Positions 8,377-16,280 of a DNA stretch of 50,373 nucleotides are shown here, piece after piece. Source of the stretch: Candidatus Cloacimonetes bacterium HGW-Cloacimonetes-1 (lineage in GTDB: Bacteria; Cloacimonadota; Cloacimonadia; Cloacimonadales; Cloacimonadaceae); contig PHBQ01000009.1 of NCBI GenBank assembly GCA_002841975.1, positions 1-50,373 of the forward strand, written 5' to 3'. A program made the position numbers and the translations under genes. Each line of letters opens with the position of its first letter. Position 1 is the stretch's first letter. The notes under the pieces are model-generated. The model saw only the letters and a list, made by a program, of their open reading frames with translations. It was not told the DNA's origin and ran no database searches.

Positions 8377-8832
8377 TTAAAACCTCCGAATCATCGTGTG
8401 AAACAGATTGGAAACAGAAGACACCACAGCGATTGCCACCGAGATCGTGCCGGCAATCAGTAAGGTCCGCCCCAAGAGAGATATTGCCTCGGCAGTATCG
8501 CCGGCAATATACTCCGTCATCGAATAAAACAATCCACTACCCGGCACCAGGGGGATGATTGAGCAGATCACAAAGATGGAAACCGGTACGTGAAACGCTC
8601 TGGCAGTGAGCTCTGAATAGAGACATCCGATACAGACACTCAGGAAGATCGAGAGTAACAGAGACGAAGTGAGTGGCAATATTATCAAATAACTGCCCCA
8701 GGTGAGAGCTCCCCCCAGACTGGTAAAGACCATCTTGCCGCCACGTACGTTGCTGGTAATCGAAAAGCCCAACATCGCCAAAAAGGAAAAGCCAAACTGC
8801 ATCAACCATTTATAATCTATCATACTACCCAT
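8377..8832 (-). CDS. ThrE/YjjB-type threonine/serine exporter, C-terminal subunit
   Basis: 151 residues, about five membrane helices, matching the ThrE_2 (DUF3815, YjjB) family: FLAMLGFSITSNVRGGK near the start and IIPLVPGSGLFYSM in the middle. In actinobacterial ThrE the two halves are one chain; here, as in E. coli yjjP-yjjB, they are two genes one base apart. They would form an inner-membrane exporter for threonine, serine or related small acids. A second ATG at 8823 is an alternative start. Confidence 0.85.
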   Translation of the reverse strand: MGSMIDYKWLMQFGFSFLAMLGFSITSNVRGGKMVFTSLGGALTWGSYLIILPLTSSLLLSIFLSVCIGCLYSELTARAFHVPVSIFVICSIIPLVPGSGLFYSMTEYIAGDTAEAISLLGRTLLIAGTISVAIAVVSSVSNLFHTMIRRF

Positions 8833-8833
8833 C

Positions 8834-9622
8834 TCAACTGATCAAGGACCACAATTTAAGCATGGTACCGGCACCCGTCGCAATCGCCACCGAGACAAAG
8901 AACGCCTCCATCATGCGGGCATTTCCTGCCACCAAATCCCCTGCCATAGTATCACGGATAGCGTTGGTGATTGCCAATCCCGGCACCAGTAACATGATAC
9001 CGCCAATGATGATCTTATCTGAATTCATAAGCCCGATATTGGTGACCGCCATCTTGGCAACCCAGACCAGAAAAGCAGCACCGAGAGCATTGAGTAAAAA
9101 GTTGTTTAAGCGCAGACGAATCAGAAAGAGGAGGAACATGCGGAGCAATATCCCGGCCGGTACAGCCACATAAAACTGCCGCCAACTACCCCCGAAAAGC
9201 ATCGTAAAGCATCCGCAAGACAATCCTCCACACAAGACTTTGGCCCACATGGGGTATTGCTTTTTGCGGGTAATCTCGATCAGATTTGCATTGTATTCAT
9301 CAAATGTCATGTGCCTTGCCGAATGGCTTTGGGAGTCATTTCGTTTAAGCAAGGTTTGGGTCAATTTGGTGATACGGCTGATCTTTTCCAGATCTGTAGA
9401 CCGATCTTCGATCCTTTTGATACTGGTACTCACATTTCCGGAGCTATCTTTGAGCGAAAGAAAGATCCCGGTCAAGGTCACATAACCTTCACTCTCGGCA
9501 TGACCAAAGCCACGGCACACATTGTGCATCACTTCTTCTGCTTTATGTGTTTCTGCACCGCTCTGAAGCATGATCTGTCCTGTCTCAATTGCCAGCTCCA
9601 GAACTCGATTAAAATCCTGCAT
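8834..9622 (-). CDS. ThrE/YjjP-type threonine/serine exporter, N-terminal subunit
   Basis: 262 residues. It has the DUF1212/ThrE N-terminal layout: a soluble region with LMLQSGAETHKAEEVM-like residues (about 16-34; the alanine-glutamate-rich helix is typical), then about five membrane helices from residue 125, ending in a segment with LLVPGLAITNAIRD that is a ThrE hallmark. GAGGTG precedes the ATG. It pairs with the YjjB-like gene directly downstream. The threonine aldolase gene lies 61 bp upstream on the same strand, so the operon both degrades and exports threonine-type amino acids. Confidence 0.87.
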   Translation of the reverse strand: MQDFNRVLELAIETGQIMLQSGAETHKAEEVMHNVCRGFGHAESEGYVTLTGIFLSLKDSSGNVSTSIKRIEDRSTDLEKISRITKLTQTLLKRNDSQSHSARHMTFDEYNANLIEITRKKQYPMWAKVLCGGLSCGCFTMLFGGSWRQFYVAVPAGILLRMFLLFLIRLRLNNFLLNALGAAFLVWVAKMAVTNIGLMNSDKIIIGGIMLLVPGLAITNAIRDTMAGDLVAGNARMMEAFFVSVAIATGAGTMLKLWSLIS

Positions 9623-9683
9623 TTCTCACCTCTGGAGTCATTTAGGAATACTATCTATTTTCGGCAACAAAAAAAGGGAAGCG

Positions 9684-10718
9684 TTATACATGGCTCAACA
9701 TTGCATGTAAGTCTGTCACAAAGGCATCGAGCTGCGCCTCGGTAGTACTGAAAGAACACATGAGGCGGACTTCGTGGCGCTCTTCATTCCAGACGTAAAA
9801 GAGGTATTTCTCTTGCAAGGGAGCGATGATGGCACGCGGTAAGATAGCAAAGAGGGCGTTTACTTCGACGTTCTGGGTGATTGTAACGCCGGGAATCCCG
9901 GTAAGCTTTGCGGCGAAGAGTTTCGCCATACGGTTGGCGTGTTCGGCATTGGTGTGCCACAAGTCGTTCTGCAGATAAGCCTGGAATTGGGCAGAAATAT
10001 AGCGCATCTTGGAATAAAGCTGGCTGGCTTGTTTGCGGTAATAGATGATATCAGGAGTCAGTTCCGGACGGAAGCTGATGATAGCTTCTCCAAACATCAG
10101 TCCGTTTTTGGTGCCGCCCAAGCTGATGATATCCGCTCCGACATCATAGGTCATGGCTTGTAAAGACACTCCCAATGCGACTGCAGCATTGGCAAGCCGA
10201 GCTCCATCGATATGCAAATACATGCCATGGGCATGGGCAAAATCTGCCAGGGCGCGCAGTTCATCAAGGCTGTAAAGCGTTCCATATTCGGTGCTTTGGG
10301 AAATGGAGATCACACGCTTTTGAGAGTGATGCTGATCGCCACGATCGTGCATCAAAGGGAGAATTACTTCAGGACGGAGTTTACCATCCGGAACATCGAG
10401 TGCCGTCAAACGGGCTTGTGTAAACTTTTGGACTGCTCCACATTCATCGACATTGATATGGGCGGTATTGGCACAGATCACGGAATGAAAGGAATTCATC
10501 AGGCTTTGGAGAGCCAGGACGTTGGCACCGGTTCCGGTAAGAGCAAACCAGCATTCACATTTCCCGCCAAACATGCTTTTGATGTCTTCGATCACCGATA
10601 AAGTGAGGGGATCGTCCCCATATCCAAAACAAAATCCGCTATTTGCACTGATCATCGAGTCTATAACTGTGGGATGGGCTCCACTGTGGTTATCGCTGCC
10701 AAAACTAACTGGGTACAT
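9684..10718 (-). CDS. Low-specificity L-threonine aldolase (beta-eliminating lyase family)
   Basis: 344-residue PLP enzyme of fold type I. It starts FGSDNHSGAHPTV, a family signature, and carries ALTGTGANV (phosphate site), HIDGARLANA with D171 and R174, and the Schiff-base lysine K204 in GGTKNG. It splits L-threonine or L-allo-threonine into glycine and acetaldehyde. AGGAGA stands 7 bp before the ATG. It is the first gene of a four-gene minus-strand operon with the split ThrE exporter and DUF3147. This suggests handling of excess threonine or serine, as an amino-acid-fermenting organism would need. The upstream 142 bp are shared with the divergent exonuclease gene. Confidence 0.92.
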   Translation of the reverse strand: MYPVSFGSDNHSGAHPTVIDSMISANSGFCFGYGDDPLTLSVIEDIKSMFGGKCECWFALTGTGANVLALQSLMNSFHSVICANTAHINVDECGAVQKFTQARLTALDVPDGKLRPEVILPLMHDRGDQHHSQKRVISISQSTEYGTLYSLDELRALADFAHAHGMYLHIDGARLANAAVALGVSLQAMTYDVGADIISLGGTKNGLMFGEAIISFRPELTPDIIYYRKQASQLYSKMRYISAQFQAYLQNDLWHTNAEHANRMAKLFAAKLTGIPGVTITQNVEVNALFAILPRAIIAPLQEKYLFYVWNEERHEVRLMCSFSTTEAQLDAFVTDLHAMLSHV

Positions 10719-10860
10719 TTGATTCTCTCCTTGTAGAGCTTAATAGAGCCTAATTAGCATCGGTACATTTGCGGTCAAGGGAAATTACCCATTGACGAAT
10801 TGTGCTGGTTTCTGTTTGTGGTAGAGTTATTCTTTAGTGATATCAGCAAAGGAGATCCAC

Positions 10861-11634
10861 ATGGAGCTTACACTTTGGTCTTGGAACGTCAACGGCTTAC
10901 GTGCCATTATGAATAAAAACTTCATCAATATAATCCTTCAAGAACAACCGGATATCGTGGGACTGCAAGAGACAAAACTCCAGGCTCACCAAATCCCGGA
11001 AGATATGAAAGATCTGAATAAGTATCACCAATACTGGTCACATGCCGTACGACGCGGGTATTCCGGCACAGCCTTGCTCTCCAAAGTGGAACCTCTCGAT
11101 GTGACTTATGGCTTTGGTGATCCCGTGTTTGATGGTGAAGGCAGGATCAACCGTGCTGAATATGAAGACTTTATCTTGTATAATATCTACTTTCCCAATG
11201 GCCAAATGGGTGAAGAACGCCTGAACTTTAAGCTCCGTTTTTACGACCGTTGTTTGGAAGAAATGGAGAAGAGCCGCAAGACAGGTAAAATGGTAATCGT
11301 GACCGGGGATTATAATACTGCTCACAAAGAAATAGACTTGGCGAATCCCAAAGAGAACTCCAAGTATTCCGGTTTTTTACCGATCGAAAGAGCGTGGCTG
11401 GACAAGATCGTAGCAAATGGCTGGGTGGATACCTTTCGGGTTTTTGATCCATCTCCGGAGCAATACTCGTGGTGGAGCTACCGGGTGGCAGCACGTCCCC
11501 GCAACATAGGCTGGCGGATAGATTATTTCTTTGTGGATCAGGAACATCTCGATCAGGTAGAGGCTGCAGGAATCAGACAGGATGTGGTCGGTTCGGATCA
11601 CTGTCCAGTCTATATCAAGATCAATTTACCTTAA
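10861..11634 (+). CDS. xth: Exodeoxyribonuclease III (AP endonuclease)
   Basis: 257 residues of the exonuclease-endonuclease-phosphatase fold. Motifs in order: SWNVNGLRA (7-15), GLQETKL with the metal-binding glutamate E37, GDYNTAHKEIDL, RIDYFFV and the C-terminal GSDHCPVYIKI with the catalytic Asp-His pair. It repairs abasic sites and trims 3' ends. The start at 10861 is preferred over an upstream in-frame ATG (10837) because AGGAG (10850-10854) is spaced correctly for it and the conserved strand begins at once. Its last 14 bases overlap, tail to tail, the end of the minus-strand CAP gene. Confidence 0.95.
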   Translation: MELTLWSWNVNGLRAIMNKNFINIILQEQPDIVGLQETKLQAHQIPEDMKDLNKYHQYWSHAVRRGYSGTALLSKVEPLDVTYGFGDPVFDGEGRINRAEYEDFILYNIYFPNGQMGEERLNFKLRFYDRCLEEMEKSRKTGKMVIVTGDYNTAHKEIDLANPKENSKYSGFLPIERAWLDKIVANGWVDTFRVFDPSPEQYSWWSYRVAARPRNIGWRIDYFFVDQEHLDQVEAAGIRQDVVGSDHCPVYIKINLP

Positions 11635-12397
11635 GCGTATATCCCAATAGATAGTTTTCTGCGGTCCCAAAACCCAGATGATAAATACCTTTACCGGCTT
11701 TGAAGCTGATCTGCAGCTCAAAAGTGCCATCGGTGTTCCAGCTTACCGGGATCGGCTCTGCTCCTACAACAATCTGTCCTGAAGGATCCAAATATTCTCT
11801 TTTGGGATCGGGGTAGCTCAGGATAGCCATAAAACCCTCCAGATCATTTTGTCCCAGGTAACTGAAGCGTAACACGAGATTTTCTTTGACGGATATCGAC
11901 TTTGGAATCTTGTCCAAGGCTACCGTGATCGGCGTTGCAAAGTTCTGGGTGGCAAGATAGTCCTTTCCCTTAACGACTACTCCGACTCCGAGGTATGTAT
12001 AATCCGGATGCAGGATATTGGCACGATGTCCGGGGGAATTCATCCATCCCTTTACATTGTCTGCAGCGACATTCTTCATCTCGGCGTTTTGATAGCGGGC
12101 AATGTTTTCGCCAATGGTTTGATACAGCATTTGGGGGTAATATTTGCGGGCTCTGCCATCGACATCCAGTCCCTCCCTGTCTGTATGTCCGGTGTAGCCT
12201 TGTCTGTACATATTTGCACTGTGATACCGAGCCAGATCTGCCAATCCTTCGTCATATTGAAGTGCCGGCAATCCATGAGCCAGGCGTTCCAGATTGGTCA
12301 GTTCCCAGATCTCCAGTTCCAGTTTATATGTATCGACTTCCGCAAAAGCCGGGAGCATGATCCACAGCAGGATCAGGGAAATCAGGAAGCCTTTCAC
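11621..12397 (-). CDS. Exported CAP-domain (SCP/PR1-like) protein
   Basis: 258 residues. A signal peptide (FLISLILLWIMLPAFA) ends near residue 19. Residues 28-150 form a bacterial CAP domain of the YkwD type: LTNLERLAHGLPAL, then YHSANM and GHT with the two metal-site histidines, GENIA, SPGHRANIL and YLGVG. The remaining 100 residues are beta-rich and unassigned. CAP proteins of bacteria are secreted and mostly of unknown activity. The start is GTG. It sits 7 bp after the DUF5683 gene and is the third of three co-directional exported-protein genes. Confidence 0.85.
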   Translation of the reverse strand: MKGFLISLILLWIMLPAFAEVDTYKLELEIWELTNLERLAHGLPALQYDEGLADLARYHSANMYRQGYTGHTDREGLDVDGRARKYYPQMLYQTIGENIARYQNAEMKNVAADNVKGWMNSPGHRANILHPDYTYLGVGVVVKGKDYLATQNFATPITVALDKIPKSISVKENLVLRFSYLGQNDLEGFMAILSYPDPKREYLDPSGQIVVGAEPIPVSWNTDGTFELQISFKAGKGIYHLGFGTAENYLLGYTLKVN

Positions 12398-12404
12398 AAA
12401 TCAC

Positions 12405-12857
12405 TCAAAAGCGCATTTGGAGCTGGAGTTTCTTGTCCTCGAAGCGCAAATGGACTTTGTTCTTTTCCGCATCAAAATTGTAGAGATGGGCATCGACAAA
12501 AGCATCAGCGACAGATAAAACAGCCGTGATCCCAATCCACCAATAGTCGTTACGCAGTTGTTCATAAGAGTCCACTTTCTTTGCTTCGTAATATGATTGC
12601 AGAGCAGTTCCAGCAGCGTCTCGCGCTTTATCGGCATATTTGTCCCGCTCCTGATCGTGATAGATGGCGGAACCCACCAGATATCCCTGCACACCAATGA
12701 TAATCCCGGCTTTGACGTATTGATGGTTATAAAGCTGTCCTCCTCCGGGGAATACCGTGGAATAGAGCATGGCGCTGGTGGGGCTTTTGGTGTCTTGGGC
12801 AGGCAGTACAGCCGTAAATATTAATAGTGCCAGTACAATGAGGATCTTTCTTTTCAT
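12405..12857 (-). CDS. DUF5683-like exported protein
   Basis: 150 residues. A clear signal peptide (ILIVLALLIFTAVLPAQ) is followed by SAMLYSTVFPGGGQLYNHQYVKAG, a glycine-rich turn typical of DUF5683 proteins in Bacteroidota and relatives, and by a hydrophobic segment IGITAVLSVADAFVDAHLYNF that is also usual there. The function is unknown; it is probably in the envelope. Its ATG overlaps the stop of the preceding gene (TAATG), so it is translationally coupled. Confidence 0.75.
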   Translation of the reverse strand: MKRKILIVLALLIFTAVLPAQDTKSPTSAMLYSTVFPGGGQLYNHQYVKAGIIIGVQGYLVGSAIYHDQERDKYADKARDAAGTALQSYYEAKKVDSYEQLRNDYWWIGITAVLSVADAFVDAHLYNFDAEKNKVHLRFEDKKLQLQMRF

Positions 12858-13426
12858 TATTCTTGGGGTTGATCTGCTTTCTTTGTGACCGGTACCCAGA
12901 TTTCCATGATGGAGTCTTCGCTATTGTGCTTGAACCGGGAGTCATAATACTCAAAAATGTCCTTTTGGACAACTTCATATCCCGATCTGGGGAGCCATTC
13001 ACCAAAGATGTAGCTGAAAGTAGTATCGACGCTATTGATCAACCCATGATGCTCAAATATGGCGTAGTAAGCTTCGGGAACTGTATGAGCGATCATATTC
13101 TTGGGGACGTTTTTGGTGTTTTTTACACGAGTTCCTACTATATATCGATATCCCATGTGAGTTTCAGGATCGTAGTTTTCCAGCATCGAAGTAATGCCAT
13201 ACTCTCCCTTACCTGTTTTAGCGGAGATCTTGTGTTTGTTTTTAAAAAAATTGATCCACAAATCCATAATAGCTTGAGATTCCATGGTATCTTCGATGTA
13301 CAACCCTACCACGTGAAATTCTGCGCGTGATTCAAAGCGGGGTTCCGAAAAAGTGTGTGAATTCGTCTGGGCAAACATTCCGCAGCAGAGGCAGAGTAAG
13401 GCGATCAATATAATTATCCATTTCAT
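12857..13426 (-). CDS. Exported GyrI-like (effector-binding) domain protein
   Basis: 189 residues. The N-terminus MKWIIILIALLCLCCGMFAQ is a signal peptide; the cysteines lie in the hydrophobic core, and cleavage after FAQ or a lipid anchor at C15-C16 are both possible. Residues of about 38-185 look like a GyrI/AraC effector-binding domain: FHVVGLYIEDT at the start, an ITSMLENYDPETHMGYRYIVGTRV middle, IAHTVPEAYYAIFEHHG, and the closing EYYDSRF and DSIMEIWVPV that are family hallmarks. Such domains are normally cytoplasmic; export is unusual. Start 13426 is chosen because AGGAG stands before it and the signal peptide begins there. Confidence 0.7.
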   Translation of the reverse strand: MKWIIILIALLCLCCGMFAQTNSHTFSEPRFESRAEFHVVGLYIEDTMESQAIMDLWINFFKNKHKISAKTGKGEYGITSMLENYDPETHMGYRYIVGTRVKNTKNVPKNMIAHTVPEAYYAIFEHHGLINSVDTTFSYIFGEWLPRSGYEVVQKDIFEYYDSRFKHNSEDSIMEIWVPVTKKADQPQE

Positions 13427-13909
13427 AATATACTCCTTGTGAGCAAGGATTGCACTCAAGCCGGGATAGGAAGGAATGTCAAGAATTATGTTCGGATGTT
13501 ATCTCCCTCACATCTGGTACGACCCATTTGCCCTTCCTTGAATCTGGGGTGACTCCCTCGTGCTTCCCTCGTGATGCCCTCGTGGCACCAGGGAACCGCA
13601 ACACAAGTATCTCCCCAAGATCTTGCAATCAATCAGGGGCTGTAGGTAATGAGTTTCCAGAGCTTATCTACGTGCCCCTTAGTCCTTGCTTACATCTCAA
13701 TCCTGCATAACTGCTCGGAATTTAAGAATGCAGAAAAGAAATCCTTGACGAGATTTGAAACTACAGAGAGCATATCTTCTTTAAAATTTGATGCCTTATA
13801 GCTCAAATAGACTGACACTTTCGGTTTTCAGGGCACTATAAACTGTCCCCCTTGATATGCCGATGTGATGGACGGAGATTTGTGCCACGGGCTGTATTGA
13901 GGATAGGAG
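13427..13909. other. 483-bp intergenic region upstream of the nine-gene catabolic operon
   Basis: No gene is supported here; frames in the region are short or lie opposite the DUF2877 gene. It holds one CACGAGGG repeat (13549-13593). TTGACG at 13745 and TATCTT at 13773 resemble promoter boxes, but the 22-bp spacing is too long for a normal promoter. The operon promoter and any operator must lie in 13600-13909. Confidence 0.5.
13549..13593. repeat. Dispersed CACGAGGG repeat, copy B (reverse orientation)
   Basis: Read on the minus strand this is GCCACGAGGGC, ATCACGAGGGA, AGCACGAGGGA, GTCACC: three tandem 11-bp units followed by a degenerate one. Copies A, C and D use the same unit. Confidence 0.6.
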
Positions 13910-14728
13910 ATGATGCCCCAGCTGACGTGTATTGGTGACCGCATACCTTGTGCCAGAATAGATGCAGTGCATTCTCGATATGAGAGAACTGTAAATTTTC
14001 TGCATCAAGAGTCTTTGATCTCCCTGCATACTTTCAGCGATCCCAGGACCGCTCTGAGTGTTCATCTCGAAGGGATTGACCTCCCGTCTATTCGCAGCAT
14101 CGAACGTACACCAGATTCCTCTTTGATCCTCAATGACCAGATCAAGCTGGATTTCGATGAGAGGCATATATATCCCGCATCTGCCTTTGAACACGCTGCC
14201 CGTCAGAGCTTTCCCACTGCTCTCGATGTTTCAGCTTTGCAAGCTCTCCTCCTGCGGCAGATCATTGACAATCCACTGCTGGTAACTTTATCCGGAGTAT
14301 TGTCCTGCTCCGGCATCTTTGACCGGGTTGTAGAACTGAAATTTAGAGCAGCATGGAATTATTGGCAACAAGGACAATACCTTACTACAGCTTTATCATT
14401 CAAGGGACGTGGCAAAGGCAGCAGTCCTGCCGGCGACGATTTTCTGTGTGGTTTATTACTGGGCCTGAAAACCCGTGAATATTCCGAAGGTGCCGATTTT
14501 TCAAATATCCGGACGGTTGTGTTTGAAGCTGCGTTGGGTAACAATCTGATCGTCAATACGCTACTAAATCATGCTTATCAGGGTTGGGCCGATAGCGATT
14601 TTGTGGCTTTGGTACAATCCTTGAACAACGACAGTAATGGCCTGCACTCCGCAGTTCAAAAGATCCTGATGCACGGCAGTAGTTCCGGAGCAGACAGTCT
14701 TTTGGGTTTCGTAGGTGCCTGGTCGTAA
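13910..14728 (+). CDS. DUF2877 protein (AllH/YlbF-like)
   Basis: 272 residues. Two family signatures are present: FKGRGKGSSPAGDDFLCGLL (about 163-182), matching the G-x-G-x-x-P-S-GDD core, and GSSSGADSLLGF near the C-terminus. In E. coli the DUF2877 protein AllH is one of three gene products required for oxamate carbamoyltransferase, together with FdrA (AllF) and a DUF1116 protein (AllG). Here the FdrA- and DUF1116-like genes follow directly. The start is uncertain: an in-frame stop (13904-13906) excludes upstream starts, and AGGAG (13905-13909) touches the first ATG, so ATG 13913 or a rarer codon downstream may be used. It is the first gene of a nine-gene operon. Confidence 0.82.
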   Translation: MMPQLTCIGDRIPCARIDAVHSRYERTVNFLHQESLISLHTFSDPRTALSVHLEGIDLPSIRSIERTPDSSLILNDQIKLDFDERHIYPASAFEHAARQSFPTALDVSALQALLLRQIIDNPLLVTLSGVLSCSGIFDRVVELKFRAAWNYWQQGQYLTTALSFKGRGKGSSPAGDDFLCGLLLGLKTREYSEGADFSNIRTVVFEAALGNNLIVNTLLNHAYQGWADSDFVALVQSLNNDSNGLHSAVQKILMHGSSSGADSLLGFVGAWS

Positions 14729-14741
14729 AATAGGAAGTAAT

Positions 14742-16280
14742 ATGTTTATTCAGACTCACATCTTGGACGGCAAATATCTCGATTCCGTCAAACTGATGCT
14801 CATCTCCAAAGAATTGCGAAAGCTATCCGGTGTCACCGAAGCAGTTGCCATCACGGCTACCGTAGAAAACAAAGACATCCTGGAAGCCACCGGAATGCTG
14901 ACTGCAGAGTTCCAAAATGCTACACCCGGTGCGATTTATATCGCAGTGCATGCAGACCTCGCAGATGATGCCAAGCAGGCTATCAACACAGCTATGGACT
15001 GGATCGAACACGGCATCCCGGGAGAACATCGGGCCAATAGTCAAAAGACTGCCCGTTCTCTCTCCGGTGCCTTGGATGCGCTGCCGGAGGCCAAGCTGGC
15101 CTTGATCTCCGTGGCGGGGAAATATGCCGCACGGGAGGCGATGAAAGCTCTGGAAGCAGGGCTGCACGTCATGCTCTTTTCCGATAATGTATCCCTGGAA
15201 CAGGAACTAAGCCTGAAACAATATGCCGTCACAAACGGCTTACTGATGATGGGACCGGACTGCGGAACCGCAATTATAGACGGTGTCCCTTTGGCATTTG
15301 CCAATGTGGTGCGGAGCGGCAAGATCGGTATGGTCTCTGCTGCCGGAACCGGATTGCAGGCCGTGAGCAGCGAAATCCACAACCTGGGTGGTGGAATCTC
15401 CCAAGCCTTTGGAACCGGAGGACGCGATGGTAAGGCAGAAATCGGTGGGCTAATGCTCCTGCAATGCTTAGATTATCTCATTCAGGACAATGATACGGAA
15501 GTGATAGTTTTGATCGCCAAGTTGCCTCATCAGGGGGTGATAGATCAGCTTTTGAAGAGAATTCAAAAAACCACAAAGCCGGTAGTGATAAACTTCCTGA
15601 AGCAGTGCAGTTTACCGGAATATCCCAATCTGTATGTTACGGAAAGTCTGACGCAAACTGCTGTTCAGGCATATAAATTGTGGAAAGCGGATGCCACGGC
15701 AACTCCTCCAGAGCTGAAAGCGGAAACGACGCTTCCGATGCCCACCTCGCCACTGCGTAAGTATTTGCGGGGACTTTACTCCGGTGGAACCCTGTGTTTT
15801 GAGGCTCAAGGTCTATTTGCTGCCGCTACCGGTATCACGTGTGAGAGCAATGCACCGATCGACGCTGCCAATACCATGGCAGACGTGTGGCATAGCAGTG
15901 GACACAGCATTATCGACGTCGGTGCCGATGAATTTACCGTGGGAAGACCACATCCGATGATAGATTATTCTTTGCGTCTCAAGATGTTGGAAGCGGAAGC
16001 ACAGCACAAAGATGTGGCAGTATTACTCTTTGATGTGGTACTGGGTTATGGAGCACACTCTGCGCCTCATCTGGAACTGATCCCCGTGCTCAAACAGATC
16101 AAACGTGATACCTGTATCGTGATGATTGCCAGCGTGATCGGAACGGACTTGGATCCCCAAAACAGGATGGAAGTCGTCACTGCCCTCCGCGATGCGGGAG
16201 CAGTGGTTTGCACCGGCAATGCCGAAGCGGTTGCTTTGGCTGCCACTGTCATAAATTATGTCTCAAGGAATTCACAATGA
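14742..16280 (+). CDS. FdrA-like protein (AllF-related, acyl-CoA-synthetase fold)
   Basis: 512 residues. The succinyl-CoA-synthetase-like Rossmann core carries GPDCGTAIIDGVPLAFAN (171-188), GMVSAAGTGLQAV (196-208) and GGGISQAFGTGGRD (216-229), all FdrA hallmarks. A second ligase-like domain follows with IIDVGADEFTVGRPHPMID, also typical. E. coli FdrA (AllF) acts with AllG and AllH as an oxamate carbamoyltransferase, which makes or uses carbamoyl phosphate. The same triad is present here. ATG 14742 is chosen because AGGAAG lies 6 bp upstream; the frame is open from 14715. It overlaps the next gene by ATGA. The exact carbamoyl acceptor in this organism is unknown. Confidence 0.88.
   Translation: MFIQTHILDGKYLDSVKLMLISKELRKLSGVTEAVAITATVENKDILEATGMLTAEFQNATPGAIYIAVHADLADDAKQAINTAMDWIEHGIPGEHRANSQKTARSLSGALDALPEAKLALISVAGKYAAREAMKALEAGLHVMLFSDNVSLEQELSLKQYAVTNGLLMMGPDCGTAIIDGVPLAFANVVRSGKIGMVSAAGTGLQAVSSEIHNLGGGISQAFGTGGRDGKAEIGGLMLLQCLDYLIQDNDTEVIVLIAKLPHQGVIDQLLKRIQKTTKPVVINFLKQCSLPEYPNLYVTESLTQTAVQAYKLWKADATATPPELKAETTLPMPTSPLRKYLRGLYSGGTLCFEAQGLFAAATGITCESNAPIDAANTMADVWHSSGHSIIDVGADEFTVGRPHPMIDYSLRLKMLEAEAQHKDVAVLLFDVVLGYGAHSAPHLELIPVLKQIKRDTCIVMIASVIGTDLDPQNRMEVVTALRDAGAVVCTGNAEAVALAATVINYVSRNSQ

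Noticed and set aside
13796-14194. 132-residue minus-strand frame
   Set aside because: It is opposite the start of the DUF2877 gene, with no domain and no ribosome site.
14715-16208. Longer upstream starts for the fdrA-like (14715), DUF1116 (16208) and other genes
   Set aside because: The extensions overlap preceding genes, lack ribosome sites and encode unconserved residues, while the downstream ATGs have good sites.
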